Source of the DNA: Austropuccinia psidii
Lineage: Eukaryota > Basidiomycota > Pucciniomycetes > Pucciniales > Sphaerophragmiaceae
Length of the DNA stretch: 64,000 bases
Direction of reading: 5' to 3'
NCBI GenBank assembly: GCA_023105745.1
Contig: JALGQZ010000005.1
Coordinates: 248,001 to 312,000 of the forward strand
Shown here: in pieces, positions 46,573-57,583 of the stretch
Layout: every line of letters starts with the position of its first letter
Numbering within the stretch: the first letter of the stretch is position 1
Made by a program: the position numbers and the translations under genes
Notes under the pieces: model-generated
What the model was told of the DNA's origin: nothing
The model's database searches: none
The model's input: only the letters and a program-made list of their open reading frames with translations

Positions 46573-47890
46573 ATGCCAGTTAAGCATATCCTTCCAGCCA
46601 AGAATACAAGATCTCAAAGACATTAAGCTTTTCTCACTCTTACATTAAATGCTCCTCTTGACTGCACACCATCAGTTCATCAAATGAGTGCAAATTTGGA
46701 CAGCAGACTACCAATGGAAGGGGAAGCACCCTCTAGAAGAGGAGGTTTGAGTTAAAGGTGATCAGGATCATTCTCTGGCTGGTTGAGTGGCTATAGAAGC
46801 ATTTCTCAGGGGCCTAGAAGCATATTAGGGGAGGTTTAAGATGAAGAGGGGGAGGAGTCTGTGGAAGAGGAAGAGTGTGAAGAAACTGAAGTAGAAGCTG
46901 CCTTGGAAGGTGTCCCTGAGGATTCTGAAGCTCTAAATTTAGCCCTTTCTGATAAACCTCTGGTCTCTCAATCTGAACCAATTTTTCTCAAGATGATTCA
47001 GCAGATGACTGCATTCATGGGACAACTAACTCAAGCAGTTTCCACCAGGGACAATTCCAGAGCCCCAGAATTCAAGACTCAATAAATGAAGGCACCTGAT
47101 TCCCTTGATGGTACTCAAGCCAATAAATTGAGAGGATTCATCCAATCCTGTCAATTAATTTTCCATAATGAACCGGCAAACCTCTTCTCTGAGAGGAGGA
47201 AGGCTCTTTACTCAACTTCTTTTATGACTGGTAGAGCTGGAGAATGGATTGAACCATATCTCTCAAATATCTCCAATGAAGACCCATCCTATCTCCCCAA
47301 TAACTGGCAGTTGTTTGAAACACAATCATTCACTCTGTTTTGTGACCCCAATGAATTTAGGAAAGCTGAATAAGAGTTGTATAATTTTAGGATGAAAGAA
47401 TATGGTCATTTATCCTTGTAAATTTCTGATTTCAGAAGCTTAATTTCAAGAATTGGGGATTGGGAGGAAAGGGCTTACATTAATGTCTATAGAAGAGGGT
47501 GGCATCAAGACCTTTGCACAATTTGGCTTCCCACCCTGGTAATTTTGATACTCTTCAATAACTCATGGATATTACAATGGAATTAGATACAAGGTACCAT
47601 GAGACAAAGAAGGAAAAGGGTAGTCATCAAGAGAATAAGCCTCCAGCTACTGCATAAAATTCTTCCAGGCCTCCTCAAGATTCATCTTCCAAGAAGCCTC
47701 ATCACAAGACAAGAAATAAGGGGAAGAATTTTCAAGTCTCAAAGGATAAGCCTCATGCTGCTCTCCTCAATGAGGACAATAAATCAATTGGTTCTGAAAA
47801 GGAGACAAGGATTAAATCAGGATTATGCACTTACTGTGGTAGAAAACACCCAGTTAAAAGCTGATTCAAGAGGCCTCAGAATAGGCTAGG
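46573..47890 (+). pseudogene. Gag of element E, decayed
   Basis: The start resembles a basic N-terminus (MPVKHILPAKNTRSQ). Further on, the frame 46861-47373 (one TAA at 47083) has an acidic stretch and a clear gag core (MKAPDSLDGTQANKLRGFIQ, GRAGEWIEPYLSNI, NWQLFETQSFTLF). A degenerate zinc-knuckle segment lies near 47820-47860. There are many stops and shifts. The type is that of chromodomain gypsy elements, distinct from A, B and D. Confidence 0.75.
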
Positions 47891-47929
47891 ATCATCAAGG
47901 GCCTTTCCTAGCAAGTAGGGAACAGCCTG

Positions 47930-50510
47930 AGTGGGAAGCATGATGTTTTAAATGGCTCTCACGTATTCCCTCCGAGTGAACAATTGTGCACTCTGAATGC
48001 TATTATCCCAAAATCTTGAAAATTTCTTATTTTTTCTTCTTTTTATGATATTTTTGATAGTATTATCATTGATTCTGGTGCTAAAAGGTATCTAATTGCA
48101 AAGAATGTTTCCCTCAAGTACTCATTTACTATGTCAGAGCTCCCTGAAAATATTCCTTTTTTCATTTTGGATTCTAATAAGTCCACTTCCTTGTTCATCA
48201 CTCATTATACCAAGTGGGTTATTGACTTGCCTTCTTTCCTAAGATTTGAATGGGATTTTTTTGTCATAAATTCACCCAAGGGAAAAGACCTAATATTTGG
48301 CTATGATTTCCTTTATCATTTGAACCTCATTACTAATTGGAATAATTAATTGACCACCTATTATTCTACTCATAAGGACTCTAGTGGTATTAATTCCCCT
48401 ACTAGTAATGACTTTTCCACTGCTGTCAATAGTGTTACGCTGGTTGGTGAACTTAAGACACCTTCCCTTCTTTCTTCTGTCTTTATTGCTTCCATTATTC
48501 CCTCTAAGTCAATAATTCTATCATGAGATGAAGTCTTAAAAGAGATAAAAGATTTTGGAGAAGATGTTGCTATATCTTCACCTCATCTCTTTCAAGGGGA
48601 TATTGACCTTACTCCTTTATTCTTCGATGCATCCCTGGAGGAGCAAAGGGACGATGAAAAGGAGCCAGGAAAAATTGAAACTGTGCTGAAGGTTGTCCCT
48701 CCTACTTATCACCATTATTTGGATTTATTCTACAAGGTGAAAGCAGAGAAACTTCCTCCATACCGCTCCTATGATCAGCATATCAAACTGGAGGGTCTTC
48801 TACCACCAGTTGGTGTTATCTACTCTTTATCAAATCATTAGCCAGAAACACTGCAGTCCTATATTTCAGAGAATTTAAAGGAAGTTTTTATAAAGCCAAG
48901 CTCCTCTTCAACAGGAGCACCTGTCCTTTTTGTCAAGAAAAAGGATTTTGGCCTCTGTTTGTGTGTTAACTACTGCAAAATTAATGCTGTCATTAGGAAG
49001 AAAAGGTATCCTGTTCCTCCTATGAACCAGCTTCTCACTGTCTTCAACAGTTCCACTATCTTCTCCACAATAGATTTGTGTGGTGCTTAAGAACTCCTGA
49101 GAATTAGAGAGGGGGATGAGCATTTAACTGCCTTTAGAACCAAGTATGGCAGTTATGAGTATTTGGTGATGCCATTTGGCTTAACCAATGCTCATCCTTC
49201 ATTCCATAATCTTTTAAATGATATCTTTACATATTTCTTGGACATTATTGTTGTAGTTTACTTAGATGATATTATGGTCTTCTCAAGTAATGAGGAGGAA
49301 CATGTTCAACATGCAGCTTCTGTACTCCAAATACTGAGGGAAAATAACCTTTTGACAAAGACTAAAAGTGTGTATTACATGCCTCAAGTGTGGAATACCT
49401 TGGCTATGTTGTTTCAAGTGATGGCCTCAAGATGGATTCTTAAAAAGTTCAGCAAATCCTCAATTGGCCTCATCCCAAGAACATCAAGGCTCTTCATTCA
49501 TTTCTTGGCTTTGCCAATTTCTATTTTCATTTCATTAAAAATTTCTCCAAAAAAATTACTTCTCTAACTTCCCTTCTGAAAAGAGATTCTCCCCTTATCT
49601 TCAATGAGGAAGCTCCTAGCCAGTTTCAATTCCTCAAAGAAGAATTCACCACTTCCCATATCCTTTTTCATTTCAGTCCTTCTCTACCAACTATTGTTGA
49701 GACTGATACTTCTGATTATGCCTTGGATGCTGTACTGAGTCAGGTGAATGACTAAAGAAAGAATCCCATTTCATTTGATAGTCACAAGTGCCTCCTAGCT
49801 GAGCTCAACTATGAAGTTCATGACAAGCAGCTACTTGGTATAATTTGGGCTCTCAAGCCCTGGAGAGCTTTTGTTATTTCTATTTCTCATTCTTTTGAAG
49901 TCTTGACAGACCATTCTTCTCTTCAGTACTTCATTCCTTCCAAATTACTTACTAATTTTCAAGCCCACTGGACTGAATTTCTCTTTGAGCTTAATTTTAC
50001 TATCACTTATGGCCCAGGAAGACTGGCCACTTTACCAGATGCCTTGTCACATCAGCATGAAGTGTACCCAGAGAGTGGGGTGAAATTAATTGACAATAAT
50101 CCTCAAAATTTTTATCAAATCATTAAGCAAGATGGAACTCAAGAATCAAGATTCTTTTCAAGAAAAGTAGATATGTTCTCAGATTTAGTTGACCGGATTC
50201 AAAAAAAAGTATGGCAAAACAAAGATTATGAGGAAATACTCAAGAAACTAGAAACAGGTGAATAGGTACCAGATTATTCTATTGAATCTCAAGCCAAGTT
50301 ACGTTTATTCAAAGATAGAGTGTTTATTGCAAGAAATCAAGAACTTCAACTGTATATCCTTCAAAAGAATCATTGCTCACTGTTGGCTGGCCATCCTGAC
50401 CAGGTGAAGACCCTCAGTCTCATCAATAGGGATTTTAATTGGGCTGGCATGAATAAAATCATCAAGGACTATGTGTTGCCATTTCATAAATGTTCACTAA
50501 AAAACCTCAT
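47930..50510 (+). pseudogene. Pol of element E: protease, RT and RNase H relics
   Basis: A protease relic has IDSGAKRYLIAKN near 48070 and a flap-like region to 48349. The RT has VLFVKKKDFGLCLCVNY, YEYLVMPFGLTNAHPSFHNL and YLDDIMVFS near 49258. RNase H relics follow (VETDTSDYALDAVLSQ, LTDHSSLQYF, ALSHQHEVYPESG), then the integrase zinc region (LLAGHPDQVKTLSLI). Stops and frameshifts throughout mean it is inactive. The frame is cut at 50515 by a solo LTR. Confidence 0.82.
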
Positions 50511-50515
50511 TAAAT

Positions 50516-52149
50516 TGTCACAACCACAAATAATCATCCCCCCAATGGGTGTTGCCGCAATTCTATCCTGAACCCAGTTTATGGTCAATTGACCATATAA
50601 TATGTTTATGGTCAATTGGCCATATAATATGCTTATGGTCAATTGGCCATATAATATGTTTATGGCCAATTGTGCCCTCTTGTTTCTCTATGGCCTCTGG
50701 GCCATATCACCCTTCCACTGTCCCTATCCTGCCTTATTGGCCTTATTAGCCAATTCGCCACCTCACCAACCCCCAGGCCATTATCCTTGTTTTTGGGCCT
50801 GGGGGGTCTTTTCAGTCTTCCAGGGGCCTATGGCCCCTCTAGCCCCCACCAGGGCCCTTGTTCCAACCCCTTACATTATGGTGGTTTTGGCCTAAATGGC
50901 CATTTAGGCCCCCTACGGCCTCCATGGCCTGTGGGCCATAATCCATGTTCCATGGGACCATTAGGCCCCTTTTGGCCCAAATCCAATGAGGCCAAAAGGG
51001 GAAAAGGGGGAAGCTCATCAGCCCCCAAACCAAAAGTGGGCCCACCTGAGCCAGTTTTGGCCCCAGAAAATGGCTAAAACCCCTTAGGACCCAAAATTGG
51101 CCTCTGGGAGCCACCAGAGGCCACCAGCTCAGCTCTACGCAAGGATTCCCCTCAACTTCAGGGGAAGATTTTTCCTTCCTCAATTCACCCCGCACTCAAG
51201 GATTCAGGAGTGGTGCATATATGGTATAATGTACCATTATGCACCATTTTTGCTCAGCAATCCAATGATGATGTTTTCAGGACTAAATTACTTGATTCCA
51301 AATCAAGTCCCCAATCCATTGCCAATTTCAAAGGAGGATTTTTCAGCTATTCAGTCTGGAAATTCCCTGGCAGCTACAGAAGACCATGCGAGGACCCCAA
51401 CCACCTAGCGCTGCAGGAGTTGGGTTGTCAATTCTCATCAGGACTATTCTAAGGGCAATTATCAGAGGTTATCAATTATTTTCAATCATTGTCAAGGCAT
51501 CAAGTACTCAGCATTCCTTGGACAACTCAATTGGTCCATACAGGTAGTAATCAAGCATCCTGTATGGCCTTGGCCCATTTGGGCCAATTCATATTACACT
51601 GTGGGAATTCAGTCACATGGTTCAATTCTCAAGATGGCCAGAACTGTATTGGCCCAATTCAGACAATACAGCTGGGTGACTCACCTTCCAGGATCAGCCT
51701 TTTAGCTTTTCACATATACTGGCCACCTTTCATCACCTGGGGACTTTTTCCCCAGTTAATTAATATATTGGATTTATTTTTATCTTATTTTATTTTCTTC
51801 CTTTAAATTAAATACTGATAATCTTAAGTGAGTCATTTGAACCTTTCCATCTTTTCCTGTCAGTGGATATTGGTGGTCATATCCTTTACTAATTCCTTTG
51901 TTCTTTCTGACAGGTTGAAACAGTGAATTGAGGATTCATTTGGTTGGCTCTTTGGCTTTTGGCTTCCTTTATCATCTTGTCCATTGGCTTCCATTTCTCT
52001 TTTGTCTTTTGGCATACTTGTCTTTACTCTTATCCTTCTTTAAAGAAATATATTCCTTTTTTATGTTCTTTATTCTTTGGAGCCCTCCAAGTGAGTTCTT
52101 GATTCCTGAGTTCCAGGTCACTCTTGCTTCCATAAGAGCCCCTGTGACA
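50516..52149 (+). repeat. Solo LTR of family E inside E's integrase
   Basis: 1634 bp, TGTCACAACC .. CCCTGTGACA, flanked by TAAAT (50511-50515 and 52150-52154). Three 27-bp tandem units with the palindrome GGTCAATTGACC or a variant lie at 50581-50661. GGCC occurs unusually often through about 50640-51720. Short open frames here are not genes. Confidence 0.88.
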
Positions 52150-52154
52150 TAAAT

Positions 52155-52513
52155 ATAAGTAGCTTGTATTACTCAAGTCACTTCAAATTCCATCTGGTCC
52201 TTGGAGGTCCTTATCAATGGGATTTATAACTAAATTGCCATTCTCCAACAACTTTGACTCAATTTTAGTAGCTGTGGACAGATTCTAAAAAATGGCAATA
52301 TTCATTCCAGCTTATTCAAAAATTACTGCCTTGGACTTAGCTCAATCTTCAACAGTCATGTCTTTTCAAAGAATGGCCTTCCAGTAAGTATTGTTAGTGA
52401 TAGAGGTTCATCATTTGTTTCATCATTCTGGACCCAATTATTTCAGCAGCTCAAGATATCAATAGATCTGTCAACTTCTTTTCACCCTGAAAAGGATGGA
52501 TAGACAGAGAGGG
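52155..52513 (+). pseudogene. Integrase of element E, middle part
   Basis: Translation shows the catalytic-core pattern with stops: SLSMGFITKLPFSNNFDSIL, SDRGSSFVSSFWTQLFQQ and TSFHPEKDG before TERV. The usual DDE positions can be recognised. It is cut at 52513 by a reversed family-A solo LTR. Confidence 0.78.
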
Positions 52514-53950
52514 TGTCAGGTTGAGTCTATGTAGAAGTAGTAATTAGGCTATTTACAGCTTTAACTGTGACTGTGACACATAATTAAAGATTAAGAATAA
52601 AAGTATTGATTGATAATAAGGGTTTATAATGAGATTTAAAGGGCTTTAATATCATAAAATAGTGGTGGTGAGCACTGTTGAAAGCCCTAAGTGCAGCTTT
52701 ACCTGTTGGATGACAATAATAAAGACTACAGTAATTAATATTATAATTATACCTGTTTATTTTCCAAGGGTATAGCTGTTTTTGACAGTTGTACTACGTA
52801 AGAGTCCAAGAGCAGGATGTGGAAAGCTTTTCTGGCTGTGAAAAGCCCTCCTTTCATCCTGAAATGGGGTGGAAAGGCTGCTAGACCTTTCCAAGTAGAG
52901 GAAGTGAAGATTTTTCACTCTCTGAGACAGGCTTGTGGTTTGCAAACGGCTGTATAGCCTGTATTGGGCTCAGATGTGGCTTTGAAACCACATCTGGGCA
53001 GTTTTCACCAATACAGGGTGAAAATTTTCATCTGGGGACCACATAGTCTTCTTCTGACGTGTATGACGCGTAGAATGCTGTACAGAAACTGTATGGTATC
53101 CCAGTATTGACTGACTTATGAGGTATTTAAGTATAAACACGCGTCTTTGTCTGTTTGACCCCTCATAATCATAGTCATGGGATATTATCCCATGGTAAGG
53201 CTGTATTGGCCAGAATGTGTGATTTTGACCTTAAAACAGCCATACCTTTGTCAGTTCTTGAGATATCAACCCCAAAATTAGTTCAGTGTGTATCTTTGGA
53301 TGTGGTATACACAATGGTACCTTATTTGATATGGTTATCATTAAATATGGCAAAGTTATCTCATGTACAAGATATTTTGTACATATGTGTGTTTTAGGAA
53401 AAAGCTGTATTGGGCTTGTTTGCCCCTTAACGTTTGTTCTAGTTGAGATATGAAGAAATGGATGATATTATCAGATAGCCCTGATTTTGCGCTTTCCAAA
53501 AAATCCCCACTTTGGGTATCTCACACTAAAACTGTAGAAGTTAGATGAGAGGTGAATATTTTGTTCACCCTTATTTGGCCTGAATTTGACCATACCTTCT
53601 GTAATACTGGTGCTAGCTCAGTTTTGCTGGTACCATTTGATAGCCCTGACTTGGGGATTCATTTTGCATACCCATTTGATGGGGTTAAGCCTTATACTCT
53701 GTATTTCAGATGAGAGGTGAAAATTAAGGTTTATGCTCAGCAACAACTTTGAGCAGGAAGAACTTTGTTATTCTTTTTCCTATGATGATGGGACTTGTAT
53801 ATTGGGAAAGGGGTGAGTTTCCCCTTTCCTTTGATACCCTTTGAGCTAATTTGGCTCAGCTCCATGTTTTGGTGGTATCTTGGCTATACCACTGGTTTAT
53901 GGTATTTTGGCTGTCATGCTTGTGCTCTGGTTTTGAGTGACAGGCTGACA
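52514..53950 (-). repeat. Reversed solo LTR of family A
   Basis: Exactly 1437 bp, the reverse complement of element A's LTR at clearly lower identity than A's two LTRs share. TSD GAGGG at 52509-52513 and 53951-53955. The lack of any internal region shows LTR-LTR recombination. Confidence 0.9.
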
Positions 53951-53955
53951 GAGGG

Positions 53956-54740
53956 TAAATAAGACTCTAGAACAGTATATTCAGATGTATGTCAGTTACC
54001 ATCAAGATTATTGGCACATCAGGCTCCCTCTGGCTTAATTTTCCCATAATAGTGCAGAACATTCATCAACTAAGCAATAACCATTCTCCACCATTTATGG
54101 ACAAAATCCCAGATTTGATTAAATTTAAATTTATGAAGGCAAACCTTCTGTAAAGTTATCAACAAAGCTCCAACAAGTACAGCAAGTAGTCAAAGTAGAA
54201 TTGGAGTCAGTACTGAGGAAATTTAATTATGCAGATATAAATACAAAAATTCCACCTGATTTCCAACCTGCGGACAAATTATGGCTAGCCTCAAGGAATA
54301 TCAGGACTACAAGACCCACCAAGAAGATTTCAGAGAGATGGTTGGGACCCTTTTAAGTCTTGAAGAAGATTGGAGGTTATGCATATCACCTCAAGTTGCC
54401 TCAACAATGGAAGTCAGTTAACCCTGTGTTCCATGTGTCCTTATTGGAACCAGTCAAGAAGTCCACTATCCCAAACCAACATCAATTTCCACCACCACCA
54501 GTCGGAGGAGAGGAGCAGGGGGAATGGAAAGTGGCTCAGGTCCTGGACTCAAAGCTCATTAGCAGTAAACTATGGTATCTTGTGGAGTGGAAAGGATTGA
54601 GTTAAGACCCAGAAAGAACAGCTTGGGAACCAGCTTTCCACCTTACCAACTCACCAGACATTGTCAATTATTTCCACACTTTGTACCCTGACAAGCCTGG
54701 CTCAAATACCTCAAGAGTTTGATTTTATGATGCTTGGTGG
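53956..54740 (+). pseudogene. Integrase C-terminus and chromodomain of element E
   Basis: This continues the integrase with stops, then an open part at 54360-54605 (YAYHLKLPQQWKSVNPVFHVSLLEPVK) leading into a chromodomain (VAQVLDSKLISSKLWYLVEWKG, then ERTAWEPAFHLTN) with a TAA between. Chromodomains of such elements bind modified histones and steer integration to heterochromatin. Confidence 0.82.
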
Positions 54741-54818
54741 GGAGTAGAAGTTATAAAAGGAAGTTTCTCTCCTGGCATGCACATTTAAGGGGGTATTCTG
54801 CCCAAATGCTGTTATAAG

Positions 54819-54833
54819 TGTCACCTTGGCCAC
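54819..54833 (+). repeat. First 15 bp of element E 3' LTR
   Basis: TGTCACCTTGGCCAC resembles the start of the E LTR (TGTCAC) and follows a purine run (AAGGGGGTA). It is cut by element D; its last five bases, GCCAC, are D's left TSD candidate. The right copy lies outside the window. Confidence 0.5.
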
Positions 54834-56860
54834 TGTGAGCCTTTGAGATATGACCACATACCCAATAAGGTCACAAAAAATACTCAGAATAATTGTACCT
54901 TTAATATAATTATATTAAAATTAATTAGAATAATTATACACTAAAAATAATTACTCAAATATACAAAAAATACCATAAATTGGTACTAAAATTGGTTTAA
55001 CTTAAAAACCAATGAATGAACATGTGAAATAAATTATACCATTGGATTCCCCATGGAAAAATACACATATACCATTTTTATGGCATATCTGTAAAGCCAA
55101 TATTTAAGGAATTATAAGGTACAATACCTTATAAAAACCATAAAAACTTATTTATCTCAGAAACTAATGAAACAACATGTGAAATAAATTGTACCAGTGG
55201 ATTTCCCACAAAAGTCCACATATAAAACAATTAATAAGCTAATTCCCAAAATCAATACTTAAGGAATTATCCTGAATATATGCACTTTTTTGGTCAACGC
55301 ATATATTCAGTGATCATAGCTAATATCTTCTAAACTATACATGCTAGAATGATGAACCAAAAATAAAGTTACCACGTAATTACTGTAAGAACACAGATAT
55401 GAACTTTATTTTGCAAATTATAAACAAGGTTAAGACTTATGAGGAAATATTGATAAAAATCAACAGAGCTGTTGACCACTTTGTTGTGAAAGTAGTCCAA
55501 ACTTAAAAAAAAGTATACAGTTGGATTCTCCTAGCTCATTGGTGAAGAATGATGTAATTTGTATTATTAAATTCAGGGTATAACCCCCTGAAATCAAGGT
55601 TTGAAGTTTAAAATATTGAATTTCGACAGAAAAGATGAGTTACAAGAAAAATCATCAAAATTAGAGTTTTGATGATGTAATGAAAAGCTCTTGGCAGCAT
55701 AATGAGGTTATGTCAGGCTATCAGAATTCACTCTCTGAATTACTGTAGCGTGAAAACCTTAAAAGTTATTGAGGATCAAAGTTTGAGCTTAAATTGAGCT
55801 GTTATGATCACATACTGTAACCTTAAATTAAGTTTAACAGTCTTAATAGTGATAAAATTGGTGAATACTATTAGTTTATGATTAAAACTAATAAAATCCA
55901 CGAAATTTGGGGTTCTGCCAAGCCTCTGATGTCATCACAATTAGAGTTATAGTGATAACTCTAAATAATGGTGTAATAATGATGTAATATGGTTTGATCA
56001 TGATGTAATCACCCTCAAACCTTAAAATATTGATCAATTCCAGTGGATATGATCAGTACACGTCTACTAGAAGCCTGTTGGACTCTAGGAGGGAGGTATT
56101 TACTATAAATAGAGCTCTTTTTACTCTGTTTTCCCCTCAGACACATCAAAAACATTAAATCAATTAAATCAAAGGTAATTTCTTTATTCTTTATATATAA
56201 AACTGTTATATTATTAAAGACCAAAGACCACCTTGCTATAATCATCTATTTTGACGTGATTAAATCATTTATTTAATTGTTTTTGTTAAAAATCTCTCTA
56301 AAAACTCATTTCCACGTAAAATCAAGAAATTTAGTAATTTTCTTTATTTTTTATTGTAAATACAATTTGAAAAAGTTGTATTATATTCTTTTGGCGTAAA
56401 ATATCTCAAAATTATTATTTTAAGTGTTAAAAGTAGGTTATTTCATCTTATTATAATAATTTCTCTCTTATTATTACTCTTAATAATTCTTAATTAATAT
56501 AAATAGTATTTATATTAATATATAACTTTAATATTAGTAATATTATTGTTATTAATTGTTTTTTATTTATAAAAAACAGTTTTTTACGCCTTTATTATTT
56601 GTTGGTAACAATAATAAAGAGCTTTATAATATATTAATTATTTTATATTAATATATTATTTATAATATTATAATTTCATATAATATTAATTTATATTATT
56701 ATATTTATTTAATAATATAATATTTTTACGCCATAATAATAATATTTCTTTATTATTATTATTATTTTAATCTTATTTACTTTAATTATAAGGACATTCA
56801 GAGTACAATAAGTAATAAATTAGTAATTTTTTACTTATTGTTTCATAGTCAAACCTTACA
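54834..56860 (+). repeat. 5' LTR of element D
   Basis: Starts TGTGAGCCTTTGAG and ends CAAACCTTACA. Older relatives lie at 2941-4311/44988-45566. CG dinucleotides are few and mostly in ACGT, ACGCC or GGCGT contexts. Confidence 0.93.
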
Positions 56861-57581
56861 TTTGGGGGCCTGGCCGTGATATTTACTTAAAAGACCTTTA
56901 AAAAGATTCTATTTGGGTTTATCCAATAATAAATTATATTTATAATCATAAAATTATATAATAATTTTATATTTTATTGATTTTAAAAGCTATTGAGGCA
57001 TTTGGAAAGCAATTGTACTGTCTTACACGTGGTTTTTCACATCCTTAGACTTGCAAGAACTTTCTTTGAGTGACTCTAGTGATTAAAAAAGATAATTTAT
57101 AAATTAAAAATAATTTTTATTATAATTTAATTTTATAAGAATCATATTCATTTTTTATTTTATTCTTTAAAAATAAAAATATACATAAAAAATATTAAAA
57201 ACCAATAAAAAAAGTTATTTTTATTCATTTTTATTCATTTCTTTATTTATTTCATTTTTTTTAAGATATAAAAGCAATTTCTACGTGGAAAATTGCCATA
57301 TCTTGCCAAAAATAACACTTCTTATAAAAAGACTTATATTTATTTGTCTTTTTTAGTGTTTGAAGATAACCCAACAGAAGACAACCAAGCTACTGTTGAG
57401 AGATTGGTGGAAGAAACTTGTCAAAGTTCTCCAACACCAGTTATCACCAAAAGAAAGAAAGCTAAGAAATTAGACTTTCCAGGGCCCACCATTCAAGACT
57501 CTGAAGGTGAGCACCTCTTTTTAAATTGCCATAAAAGAATTTTATTCTAAAAATACTTTTATTTTTTCTTATTCTTTAATT
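56861..57581 (+). other. Primer-binding block and leader of element D
   Basis: TTTGGGGGCCTGGCCGTG (56861-56878) directly follows the LTR. The leader is AT-rich. A short open segment at 57358-57507 (acidic, then KRKKAKKLDF) is preceded by 'tttttag' and followed by 'aagGTGAGC', so it may be an exon, as in element B. Confidence 0.65.
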
Positions 57582-57583
57582 AT

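Noticed and set aside
50602..51077. Gly/Pro/Trp-rich open frames in the solo E LTR
   Set aside because: They result from GGCC-rich sequence in an LTR; no start context, domain or conservation supports them.
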